Positions 1-5,345 of a DNA stretch of 6,249 bases are shown here, piece by piece. Position 1 is the first letter of the stretch; each line of letters opens with the position of its first letter. Position numbers and translations under genes: made by a program. A model generated the notes under the pieces. The model was not told where the DNA came from, did no database searches, and saw only the letters and a list, made by a program, of their open reading frames with translations. Origin of the DNA: Erysipelotrichaceae bacterium (lineage in GTDB: Bacteria > Bacillota_I > Bacilli_A > Erysipelotrichales > Erysipelotrichaceae); assembly GCA_017511325.1 (NCBI GenBank), contig JAFWKS010000131.1, forward strand, positions 1-6,249, given 5' to 3'.

Positions 1-1440
1 ATCGGCGACGACCACACGATGAAGGGGTTTGCCCGTTTTGTGTTTGCGCTCAGAGAGGGCGAAACAAAAACGTTCGCATGGGTCACTGCAAATGGAATAA
101 AAGAATGGAAACTGTCCCGTGATGATGCTGTACTCTGGGTGGACATTCCCGAGTTCGAAGAAGGTTTTTTCATCCGCTACCTGGATTTCCGGGACGAATG
201 CTTTGAGACGTATGAAAAGTGCTACGGCTGGGGCTGCAATGCAGATATTCGCAGGATCGAAGTGCCGGCAACAGATTATGATTTTCTGAAAACGCTGGAC
301 GTGCAGGATGAATTTGAGCTTGTTCGTTTTCTTGATGACGGCCAATCATTTGAGACAACGGATGCCGAGCGGCTGCTTCAGTATATCAATGAATGCAAAG
401 CGACAGAAGTGACTTCCGACGATCCCGATCATGACCGCATCTGTCGGTTTCACAGCCTGTACGAGGCGATCAAGTACTATCTCGCCAGAACAGAACGCCT
501 GAGAGTGACAAAAACACTCCAGCCCACCACGGGCACCGATCTTTCACGTTTGAAAGACAACTGGGAAGAATGCGACTTCCGCTACAATGCCTCGCTGGAT
601 TCGGACGATTGGCACTACGAGGTTTATCGCCGTTACGGCGATCTGCCGGACGGTAGGCATTTCGGCGTCTATATCTGGCCCAAGTCTGAGGCCTGGCCAC
701 CGCAATCGATCATGATGATCGTCGGGGAGAACGGAGAAATGCAAACCAATACGGTCATAGACGATCGGTGGGATGCGGAGGACAAAGGCCGCTGGCCTCT
801 GGCTGCAGTATCTTCCCCGAGCGGCAAAAGCATCGTCTGGCTAAAAGATGACAGGATATGGGCTTGGAGCGAAGACAAGCGTGACAAACGTTTTCTGCCG
901 GACGGCGAAGAAGAACTGACGGACCGTATCGAAGGAATCCCTGTTTATGATGCCCTTATGCGTGATGACGGAATTCTGGTCCTGTTTCAGGAAGGAAAGG
1001 GATATGCGTATCTCTGCGACGAGAATATCGTTCTTGTCCGGTATGAGAATTTCTGGATACCTGCCAGCAAGGCGGAATCACCATACAGAAACGAGGTGTT
1101 TTCCCATCACACGGATTACTGGCCCGATGAGTTTGCCGTCATGATCCGTGCAGAGGACGACGAAGGTGATTATTACAGCTGCGGCATCCGCCGCGTCTGC
1201 TTTGAGCCGGGTCTGGAGGTCATAAAGGCCGAAATACTCGCGGACAATCCGAACCTCGAATCGGTAACAATCCCGGCGTCGGTAAAAGAGGTTCAGACGT
1301 GGGCCTTTGGCTGCTGCACGAATCTGAAAAATCTTGTAATCGAAGGCGATCTGTCCCGTGTGGCGAATTGGGCACAGGATGCGTTCGATTGCTGTGCCTG
1401 TGAGGAAGAGTATATGCGACTTCGGAATGCAGTTCAATAA
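1..1440 (+). CDS. Large hypothetical protein with C-terminal BspA-type LRRs (5' end outside window)
   Basis: The frame is open from base 1, and the first ATG (base 19) has no ribosome binding site before it, so the gene most likely begins upstream of the window; 479 codons are visible. I do not recognise the N-terminal 400 residues. They are acidic and rich in Trp, Tyr and Phe. The stretch at about residues 205-370 (counted from the ATG at 19) shows alternating beta-like segments, each with a WLKDDRIWAW- or DDGILVLF-like core, which could be propeller blades; this is only an impression. Residues 413-473 are two BspA-type LRRs: LESVTIPASV...WAFGCCTNLKNLVIEG...AFDCC. No membrane segment is visible in the part present. 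The gene is followed after 17 bases by the broken LRR gene and then the TIR-LRR gene on the same strand, and it shares the ESVTIPASV repeat core with the TIR protein. It may therefore be a partner or sensor of that protein (inference). It ends in TAA. Confidence 0.8.
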   Translation: MGDDHTMKGFARFVFALREGETKTFAWVTANGIKEWKLSRDDAVLWVDIPEFEEGFFIRYLDFRDECFETYEKCYGWGCNADIRRIEVPATDYDFLKTLDVQDEFELVRFLDDGQSFETTDAERLLQYINECKATEVTSDDPDHDRICRFHSLYEAIKYYLARTERLRVTKTLQPTTGTDLSRLKDNWEECDFRYNASLDSDDWHYEVYRRYGDLPDGRHFGVYIWPKSEAWPPQSIMMIVGENGEMQTNTVIDDRWDAEDKGRWPLAAVSSPSGKSIVWLKDDRIWAWSEDKRDKRFLPDGEEELTDRIEGIPVYDALMRDDGILVLFQEGKGYAYLCDENIVLVRYENFWIPASKAESPYRNEVFSHHTDYWPDEFAVMIRAEDDEGDYYSCGIRRVCFEPGLEVIKAEILADNPNLESVTIPASVKEVQTWAFGCCTNLKNLVIEGDLSRVANWAQDAFDCCACEEEYMRLRNAVQ

Positions 1441-1457
1441 AAATACAAAGGAAACAT

Positions 1458-1929
1458 ATGGCTGAAGAAATCTTTATCATTGAAAGCGAAACACTGACAA
1501 AGTTTGAAGCAGATAAAAATGTGGATGTCGTTTATATTTCTGACTGTGAAAAACGCATCGGGTGAGAAACTTTTCGTGAAGCATCAATCGATAAGATCAT
1601 AATTTCTGATGGCGTGACGACAATTGAAGCTGATGCGTTTCTGGATAGCGGAATTCAGGAGATAGAAATACCCGACAGTGTAACTACTATTGAAGCATGG
1701 GCATTCTCCAGTTGCGGAGCACTCAGAGAGATCACGATCCCGGAAAGCGTAACCTTTATAGGATCATGGGTGATCGGATACCGAGAAGATCAGTTTCATC
1801 CCCGGCTGGATCCGATCCCGTTTGGACACCCTGTCATCATCTACGGGAAAAAGGCAGCGTAGCAGAACGATATACCAAAGACAACAATTGGGCTATAACG
1901 AACATATTACCGAATTCAAGGAGATTTAA
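1458..1929 (+). pseudogene. Small BspA-type LRR protein, broken by one stop and two frameshifts
   Basis: The start is the ATG at 1458, preceded by AAAGGAAA. The frame reads MAEEIFIIESETLTKF... and meets TGA at 1563-1565. The same frame continues after it with typical LRR units: IDKIIISDGVTTIEADAF, IQEIEIPDSVTTIEAWAF, LREITIPESVTFIG. It then stops at TAG 1860-1862 just after IIYGKKAA. If one A is added to the five-A run at 1848-1852, the frame gives the usual BspA tail, YGKKGSVAERYTKDN. If one T is also added at 1888-1889, it gives NNLGYNEHITEFKEI and ends at TAA 1927-1929. With these two bases restored the gene is exactly 158 codons, which supports the reconstruction. No signal peptide is seen. 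This is most likely a decayed gene, or an intact one misread at homopolymers; the TGA is not a homopolymer error. A shortened product could only begin at an internal ATG such as 1614, which has no clear ribosome binding site. Confidence 0.75.
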
Positions 1930-1980
1930 AAAAGGAACCACAAGAAATCGATCTTATATGTTAGATGATACAATCGCAAA

Positions 1981-1986
1981 AGGAGG
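1981..1986 (+). promoter_or_regulatory. Strong ribosome binding site that fixes the TIR-LRR start
   Basis: A perfect AGGAGG is followed by a 7-base spacer (AAACAGA) and the ATG at 1994. The frame is open further upstream, back to about 1697, but that stretch overlaps the LRR gene in another frame and does not look like protein. This site therefore decides in favour of the 1994 start. Confidence 0.85.
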
Positions 1987-1993
1987 AAACAGA

Positions 1994-2938
1994 ATGGAAA
2001 CGAAACTTGTACCTGGCGTAGGACGTATCCCATATCCGGCATACCGGGGAGATAAACCCTACATTTTCATAAGCTATGCGCGTCTGGACAAAGACAGAGT
2101 ATATGAGGAGATCAAACGCTTCAATGACGCTGGCTACCACGTCTGGTATGACGAGGGGATCACTCCTGGTAACGAATGGTCAGATGCGATCGCAGAAGCG
2201 CTGGCCAAATGTGCTGTGTTCGTTGTGATTCTGACACCGACAAGCGCCCCGAGAGAAGCTGTCCTGAATGAGATCAGTTTTGCATTGGATGAAGGAAAAC
2301 CATTCCTTGCGATCTATCTTGAGGATACGGAACTACCTCCAGGCTTAAGACTGCGGATCTCCCGCAAACAGGCGATCCTCAAATACAACATGACTGATGA
2401 GGAGTACGAATTCAAATATATCGAAGCGTTCACAGGATTCGGTCTAAAGCGAAATAATGTGGAATCCGTAACTACGCCTGAGACAAAGAAAGCCGAATCG
2501 GTTTCGGTAAAACCTTACCAATTGTCGGATGAACAGAAAGCTAATATAGCACGGATACAGAATTCTCCGGCTCGGGAAATCGATTTTGAATGGATCGGAT
2601 CAACACTAAAGAAGTTCCATGGAATACAGAAGAACGTTGTAATACCGTCAAGAGCTACCGCGATCATGTCAGAGGCTTTTACCAGCGGATTACCGATCGA
2701 ATCGGTTACGATTCCAGCCAGTGTGAACAGGCTGCAGTTTGCTTCCTTTGATAAGTGCAACAATCTGAAAGAAGCTCGGATCGAGGGTAGGGATGTGAAG
2801 ATTGAAAACGCCGATACGATCGGTGCGTTCTCAAACTGTCCTCAACTGGTCGTATACTGCTACAAGGATTCTATGACGCATGATGAACTGAAAAGGACAC
2901 ATCAGGGGGAAATCAGGTTCATTGAAGAGAGTGTTTGA
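1994..2938 (+). CDS. TIR domain-LRR protein
   Basis: This is an intact protein of 314 residues. Residues 21-150 form a TIR domain of the bacterial TIR_2 type: the first strand is YIFISYARLDKD (23-34); then GYHVWYDEGITPGNEW (47-62), where G59 matches the BB-loop glycine (Gly601 in SARM1); then VFVVILTPTSAP (75-86); then VLNEISFAL (90-98). By alignment from memory, E93 takes the place of the catalytic Glu642 of SARM1, so NAD hydrolase or NAD-derived signal activity is plausible but not shown. A polar linker (about 151-195) is followed by a degenerate BspA-type LRR segment (196-314) with cores ESVTIPASV and NNLKEARIEG and the usual family ending AFSNCPQLVVYCYKD. There is no signal peptide or membrane helix, so it should act in the cytoplasm, unlike most BspA-LRR proteins, which are secreted. 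It lies third in the LRR cluster. Function as a defence or stress effector is inference. It ends in TGA. Confidence 0.93.
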   Translation: METKLVPGVGRIPYPAYRGDKPYIFISYARLDKDRVYEEIKRFNDAGYHVWYDEGITPGNEWSDAIAEALAKCAVFVVILTPTSAPREAVLNEISFALDEGKPFLAIYLEDTELPPGLRLRISRKQAILKYNMTDEEYEFKYIEAFTGFGLKRNNVESVTTPETKKAESVSVKPYQLSDEQKANIARIQNSPAREIDFEWIGSTLKKFHGIQKNVVIPSRATAIMSEAFTSGLPIESVTIPASVNRLQFASFDKCNNLKEARIEGRDVKIENADTIGAFSNCPQLVVYCYKDSMTHDELKRTHQGEIRFIEESV

Positions 2939-2973
2939 TCATATCCAGTTGGAGAGAGCAGCATGTTTTGCGT

Positions 2974-3314
2974 ATGCCGGCGGCAACGATCGGCATTCAG
3001 ACAGAAGATGAGTGGAAAGCTTTTAGTTCACAAAAAATTAAGGAAACGGTTTGGGGTCCCGGCTCGTTTGCGCCTGCCCTTTGTTCCTATTCGGAAAACA
3101 GGCCGATGATTGATTACATCCTTTTGGACAGCGCTCCCCCGTGGAAGGTGGTGGTTACAAGATGCCCGCAAGACTTCTTTGGTACAGCGAGGAAATGAAG
3201 TATCTGCCGATCTTTCAGGAGAGATTTCCCGGTTTTACGCTCGATCAGATGGACGACATACACTGTTGTGAATGCAAATAGAATGACGCTACAGAAGCGC
3301 CGTACTGCTACTGA
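2974..3314 (+). pseudogene. Remnant of a small unrecognised protein downstream of the TIR gene
   Basis: Frame 1 from the ATG at 2974 reads MPAATIGIQTEDEWKAFSS and on through DYILLDSAPPWKVV. Near 3154 the protein-like signal moves to the frame one base earlier: YKMPARLLWYSEEMKYLPIF, then ERFPGFTLDQMDDIHCCECK, then a TAG at 3279-3281. The same frame continues with NDATEAPYCY and ends at TGA 3312-3314. Restoring one base near 3154 makes the unit exactly 114 codons. The start is uncertain: the frame is also open from a TTG at 2935 that overlaps the TIR stop codon, and the GGAGAG at 2951 is best spaced for an ATG at 2963 in a different frame, so there may be another lesion near the beginning. The Cys-rich tail (HCCECK...PYCY) suggests a metal site. 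I do not recognise the family. Its position directly behind the TIR gene suggests it was a partner in the same operon. Confidence 0.5.
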
Positions 3315-3327
3315 GATTGAATATGGG

Positions 3328-3341
3328 TGTAAAGATTTACA
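3328..3341. repeat. Short palindrome in the convergent gap
   Basis: TGTAAAGATTTACA is an inverted repeat with six-base arms and a two-base centre. It lies in the noncoding gap (3315-3396) where the + strand and - strand gene blocks meet. It is operator-like in form, but no promoter is visible beside it and it may be chance. Nothing else in the gap is convincing. Confidence 0.2.
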
Positions 3342-3435
3342 GAGACAATAACTAAAACAGGATAAGGTTTTGCCTGCGTGATCGTTTCTGCTCAAACTAG
3401 TAGTTCAAACTATTTCTAAGCCAATTCGATGCTTC

Positions 3436-3684
3436 CTATACTGAAACTGGCTTTCTGCCGAAAAAATGATAAAAGTCGACTATAGTGCCCGCTTCATCTC
3501 TGCTGATCTTTTCGCCGTCAAAAATGAAACATCCCTTATTGTTAGAATCAGGTTTTACTATCTCAACACCGGCATTATTGTACTGATCATCACTGAAATC
3601 CTGGAAGAAGGCGCCGCCTGATACTTTATCAAGATCAGAATCATTCATCTTCTTTGTGTTTTCAATATCCTTGTTTTCTGTCAT
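3436..3684 (-). CDS. Small peptide with double-glycine (bacteriocin-type) leader
   Basis: The product has 82 residues. The leader reads MNDSDLDKVSGG at residues 13-24, the classic double-glycine pattern cleaved by C39-peptidase ABC transporters, with predicted cleavage after G24. The mature part starts AFFQDFSDDQYNNAG, contains a single Cys and ends DFYHFFGRKPVSV. One Cys argues against a two-disulfide bacteriocin or a multi-ring lanthipeptide. No processing transporter or modification enzyme lies in the window. The ATG at 3684 was chosen because AAGGAG (3694-3699) lies 9 bases before it; an in-frame ATG at 3711 would add MLIDKEIEK but has no ribosome binding site and sits on the likely promoter. 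The TAG at 3436-3438 may be a premature stop: the frame continues EASNWLRNSLNY to a second TAG at 3397-3399, as if the family were normally about 95 residues. It could be a secreted signal or an antimicrobial peptide; the function is unknown. Confidence 0.8.
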   Translation of the reverse strand: MTENKDIENTKKMNDSDLDKVSGGAFFQDFSDDQYNNAGVEIVKPDSNNKGCFIFDGEKISRDEAGTIVDFYHFFGRKPVSV

Positions 3685-3713
3685 CTTCTCTATCTCCTTG
3701 TCTATCAACATAT

Positions 3714-3742
3714 TTTGTACGAACCATTTAAAGCATGTTCAA
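3714..3742 (-). promoter_or_regulatory. Candidate sigma-A promoter of the double-glycine peptide
   Basis: On the - strand, TTGAAC (3742-3737) and TACAAA (3719-3714) are separated by 17 bases. Each matches its consensus at four of six positions. Transcription would start near 3707, just before the ribosome binding site at 3694-3699. This would let the peptide be expressed separately from the HAD gene 79 bases upstream. Confidence 0.35.
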
Positions 3743-3763
3743 TCTATTATCTTTATTATCAGC

Positions 3764-4534
3764 TCAGATGAGTCCATAGTAGGCAAGCGCATTCAGAATC
3801 CCGTGTTCATCGACTGATGTGGTGATATAGTCGCTGTTGCTTTTTATCAGGTCTGTGGCATTGCCCATGGCGATGCTTATCTGAGCAAACTGCATCATAT
3901 CAAGATCGTTGTCTCCATCTCCGAAAGCCATCGTTTCTGACTGATCGATCCTGAAGTATTCGAGTATTTTTCTGATCCCGTTCACTTTGCCGGCCGTCTT
4001 TAATACCATATCTGAAGCATATGCGTTCCAGCTTGATTCCTTGCAGTCTTGCAGTTGAGCTGCGATATAGCCCGTATCTTCATCTGTGCCGAACACGGTG
4101 GCTCCAAACAGTTTCTCTCCATGATATGTTCCGATCTCTGGAACAGGTGTATTGATCGCTTTCTGTGTTTTGATCACTGTCTCATTGACGAAATTGATGT
4201 AAAGACTGCTGATATCAAGCAATACGATCGGGATCTTTTTTTCATTGAAAAGACTGACAAGTCTATCCGTATCCTTTTCTGTCAGAGGTTCTTCATAGAT
4301 CGGCTTGAAATCTCTGTCATAACAGATCTGGCCGGTCTGGGTCACATAGCCGTCAAAAGGATAGTCATGCAAAGGAAGGCTCTCAAACTCCTTGATATGT
4401 CTGCCTGTCGCAAGAAAAAGCAGTACGCCATCGTTCTGCATCTTTTTAAACGCATCCAGCACTCCTTCCGGAATATCTGAAATGGTATGCGATACCAGGG
4501 TACCATCGATATCGAAGAAAACTGCTTTTATCAT
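3764..4534 (-). CDS. Cof-type HAD-IIB family hydrolase
   Basis: This is a 256-residue protein with all HAD phosphatase motifs: DIDGT with the nucleophile D8 and acid/base D10; LATGR with T43; K183 in KVNGI; and GDGDND with the metal ligands D206 and D210. The long insert between motifs 2 and 3 (about residues 85-180) is the type IIB cap, and the GDGDNDLDMM...AMGNA ending is typical of the Cof/YidA branch. These enzymes are soluble Mg-dependent phosphatases acting on sugar phosphates, nucleotides or cofactor precursors (for example FMN or pyridoxal phosphate); the substrate cannot be read from sequence. The length is normal for the family and no lesion is seen. The ATG at 4534 directly precedes the first beta strand (KAVFFDIDG) and has only a weak AAAG before it. 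The gene stands behind a terminator and so probably has its own promoter. The double-glycine peptide follows after 79 bases. It ends in TGA. Confidence 0.95.
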   Translation of the reverse strand: MIKAVFFDIDGTLVSHTISDIPEGVLDAFKKMQNDGVLLFLATGRHIKEFESLPLHDYPFDGYVTQTGQICYDRDFKPIYEEPLTEKDTDRLVSLFNEKKIPIVLLDISSLYINFVNETVIKTQKAINTPVPEIGTYHGEKLFGATVFGTDEDTGYIAAQLQDCKESSWNAYASDMVLKTAGKVNGIRKILEYFRIDQSETMAFGDGDNDLDMMQFAQISIAMGNATDLIKSNSDYITTSVDEHGILNALAYYGLI

Positions 4535-4549
4535 ATTCTTTATAAACTT

Positions 4550-4589
4550 ATTATAGAGAATACTGTCTTTTTTATGTAGTGTTTGTCAA
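4550..4589 (-). promoter_or_regulatory. Possible promoter region of the HAD gene
   Basis: A perfect TATAAT lies at 4555-4550 and a perfect TTGACA at 4589-4584 on the - strand, but they are 28 bases apart, too far to act as one standard promoter. The TATAAT may be used with a poor -35 (TACATA at 17 bases), which would give a very short leader of about 9 bases. A promoter is expected here because a terminator precedes it. Confidence 0.3.
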
Positions 4590-4621
4590 ATAAAAAGAAG
4601 CTTTCATGTATCTGAACTTCT
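4588..4621 (-). terminator. Intrinsic terminator after the sepF unit
   Basis: On the - strand the sequence reads AGAAG TTCA, a six-base loop GATACA, TGAA, a two-base AG bulge and CTTCT, followed by the T-rich tract TTTTATTT. The hairpin begins about 15 bases after the stop codon of the gene at 4637-4927. It probably ends the transcript that carries the secreted protein, sepF and the small hypothetical gene. Confidence 0.6.
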
Positions 4622-4636
4622 GCATTAATATAGCTT

Positions 4637-4927
4637 TTATTTGAATTGGTTCAGGATGCGATAGTCTTCCAAAGCGTTCTTCTTTTGTTGCTGTTTTTCG
4701 CTTTGATACTTTATGAAGGCTTCCGCATGATCTTTATCTTCAAAAAGTCTGGATGTCTTAAGTCTCAAGCCCCCAGTCCTTACGAGGTGTCCCTTCCCTC
4801 CTTCCAGATAGTGGGGATCGATAAGTTCATATCTGATCGTCGCATATCCGTTTGTGATCTTGACTATCTCAGCTTCTCTTATGACGTTTCCTGTTTCGAT
4901 GAAATATACCTTGTCTCCAGCCTTCAT
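4637..4927 (-). CDS. Small hypothetical protein, beta-rich, KOW/SH3-like N terminus
   Basis: This is a 96-residue protein I cannot assign to a named family. Residues 1-62 look like a small beta barrel: GDKVYFIETGNVIREAEIV opens like a KOW or SH3-like fold, and GHLVRTGGLRLKTSRLF closes it. Residues 63-96 are a charged helix rich in Lys, Gln and Glu (EAFIKYQSEKQQQKKNALEDY), which could form a coiled coil or bind nucleic acid. There is no signal peptide or membrane segment. The ATG at 4927 lies 3 bases after the sepF stop codon, so it is probably translated by coupling from sepF; its own ribosome binding site is weak (AATAAAAG). An intrinsic terminator follows. The tight link to sepF could mean a role near the division site or RNA, but there is no direct evidence. 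It ends in TAA. Confidence 0.85.
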   Translation of the reverse strand: MKAGDKVYFIETGNVIREAEIVKITNGYATIRYELIDPHYLEGGKGHLVRTGGLRLKTSRLFEDKDHAEAFIKYQSEKQQQKKNALEDYRILNQFK

Positions 4928-4930
4928 CTT

Positions 4931-5290
4931 TTATTGCTTTATATAGATGATGCCGATGTTCTTAGGACCGCAGACATAGGCATTATTATGGATCTTGGCT
5001 ATCATTCCATCCTGAGCCATTACGACGCCTGATACGAAGTCTACAAGTCTCTGTTTTTCTTCAGGGACCATATCATCCAGGTTGACCATTACGGCTCTGC
5101 CCTTTTTGATGTGCCCGCTCAAAACCTGAGCATCCCTGAAAGACTGTGGTCTGGCAAGCAGGATCACTGCATCAACGTTTTCTAAATTCTGTTCCTTCTG
5201 GAAACTGATCTCTTCCTTATCTTCCGGCTTTTCAGGTTCATCTGTTTCTGGATCCAGCAGCCATTTCTTTATTGTATCTAGTACGCTCAT
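4931..5290 (-). CDS. sepF: Cell division protein SepF
   Basis: SepF binds FtsZ and anchors the Z-ring to the membrane, acting alongside FtsA. The product has 119 residues, shorter than the roughly 150 of Bacillus subtilis SepF because the linker is short. Residues 1-12 (MSVLDTIKKWLL) form the amphipathic membrane-binding helix; 13-36 are an acidic linker; about 38-115 form the SepF domain. That domain has the family pattern: a strand AVILLARPQSF; a helix; the strand KKGRAVMVNLDDM; the helix PEEKQRLVDFVSGVVMAQDG; and the final strands ending in VCGPKNIGI. The start at 5290 follows AGAGGAAAA at suitable spacing. A frameshifted extracytoplasmic protein gene lies 55 bases upstream and a small hypothetical gene 3 bases downstream. 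The usual Bacillota neighbours (ylmE before it, ylmG, ylmH and divIVA after it) are not seen. It ends in TAA. Confidence 0.94.
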   Translation of the reverse strand: MSVLDTIKKWLLDPETDEPEKPEDKEEISFQKEQNLENVDAVILLARPQSFRDAQVLSGHIKKGRAVMVNLDDMVPEEKQRLVDFVSGVVMAQDGMIAKIHNNAYVCGPKNIGIIYIKQ

Positions 5291-5345
5291 AATCTTTTCC
5301 TCTCTGACAGTTCAATATTATTTTATTATTCCTAATTGAATATTA

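Noticed and set aside
1078..1480. Long - strand ORFs opposite the first LRR gene.
   Set aside because: They are shadows of the + strand frame, which carries clear LRR repeats.
1845..1856. Programmed -1 frameshift at GGGAAAAAGGC in the LRR gene.
   Set aside because: The run has only five A bases, the P-site tRNA would mispair after slipping, and other lesions in the same gene point to decay.
1697..1993. Frame running without a stop from the LRR gene into the TIR gene, suggesting an LRR-TIR fusion.
   Set aside because: The stretch 1890-1993 does not look like protein in this frame, the LRR tail ends naturally in another frame at 1929, and AGGAGG sits ideally before the ATG at 1994.
3354..3376. 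Possible terminator of the peptide gene: CAGG/CCTG hairpin then TTTT on the - strand.
   Set aside because: The stem is only four base pairs with an 11-base loop; too weak to call.
4049..4480. 143-codon + strand ORF inside the HAD gene.
   Set aside because: It is antisense to a gene with complete HAD motifs and has no ribosome binding site or recognisable domain.
5300..5345. Inverted repeat TTCAAT...ATTGAA between the secreted protein gene and sepF.
   Set aside because: The six-base AT-rich arms have a long loop and no T tract, so neither a terminator nor an operator is supported.
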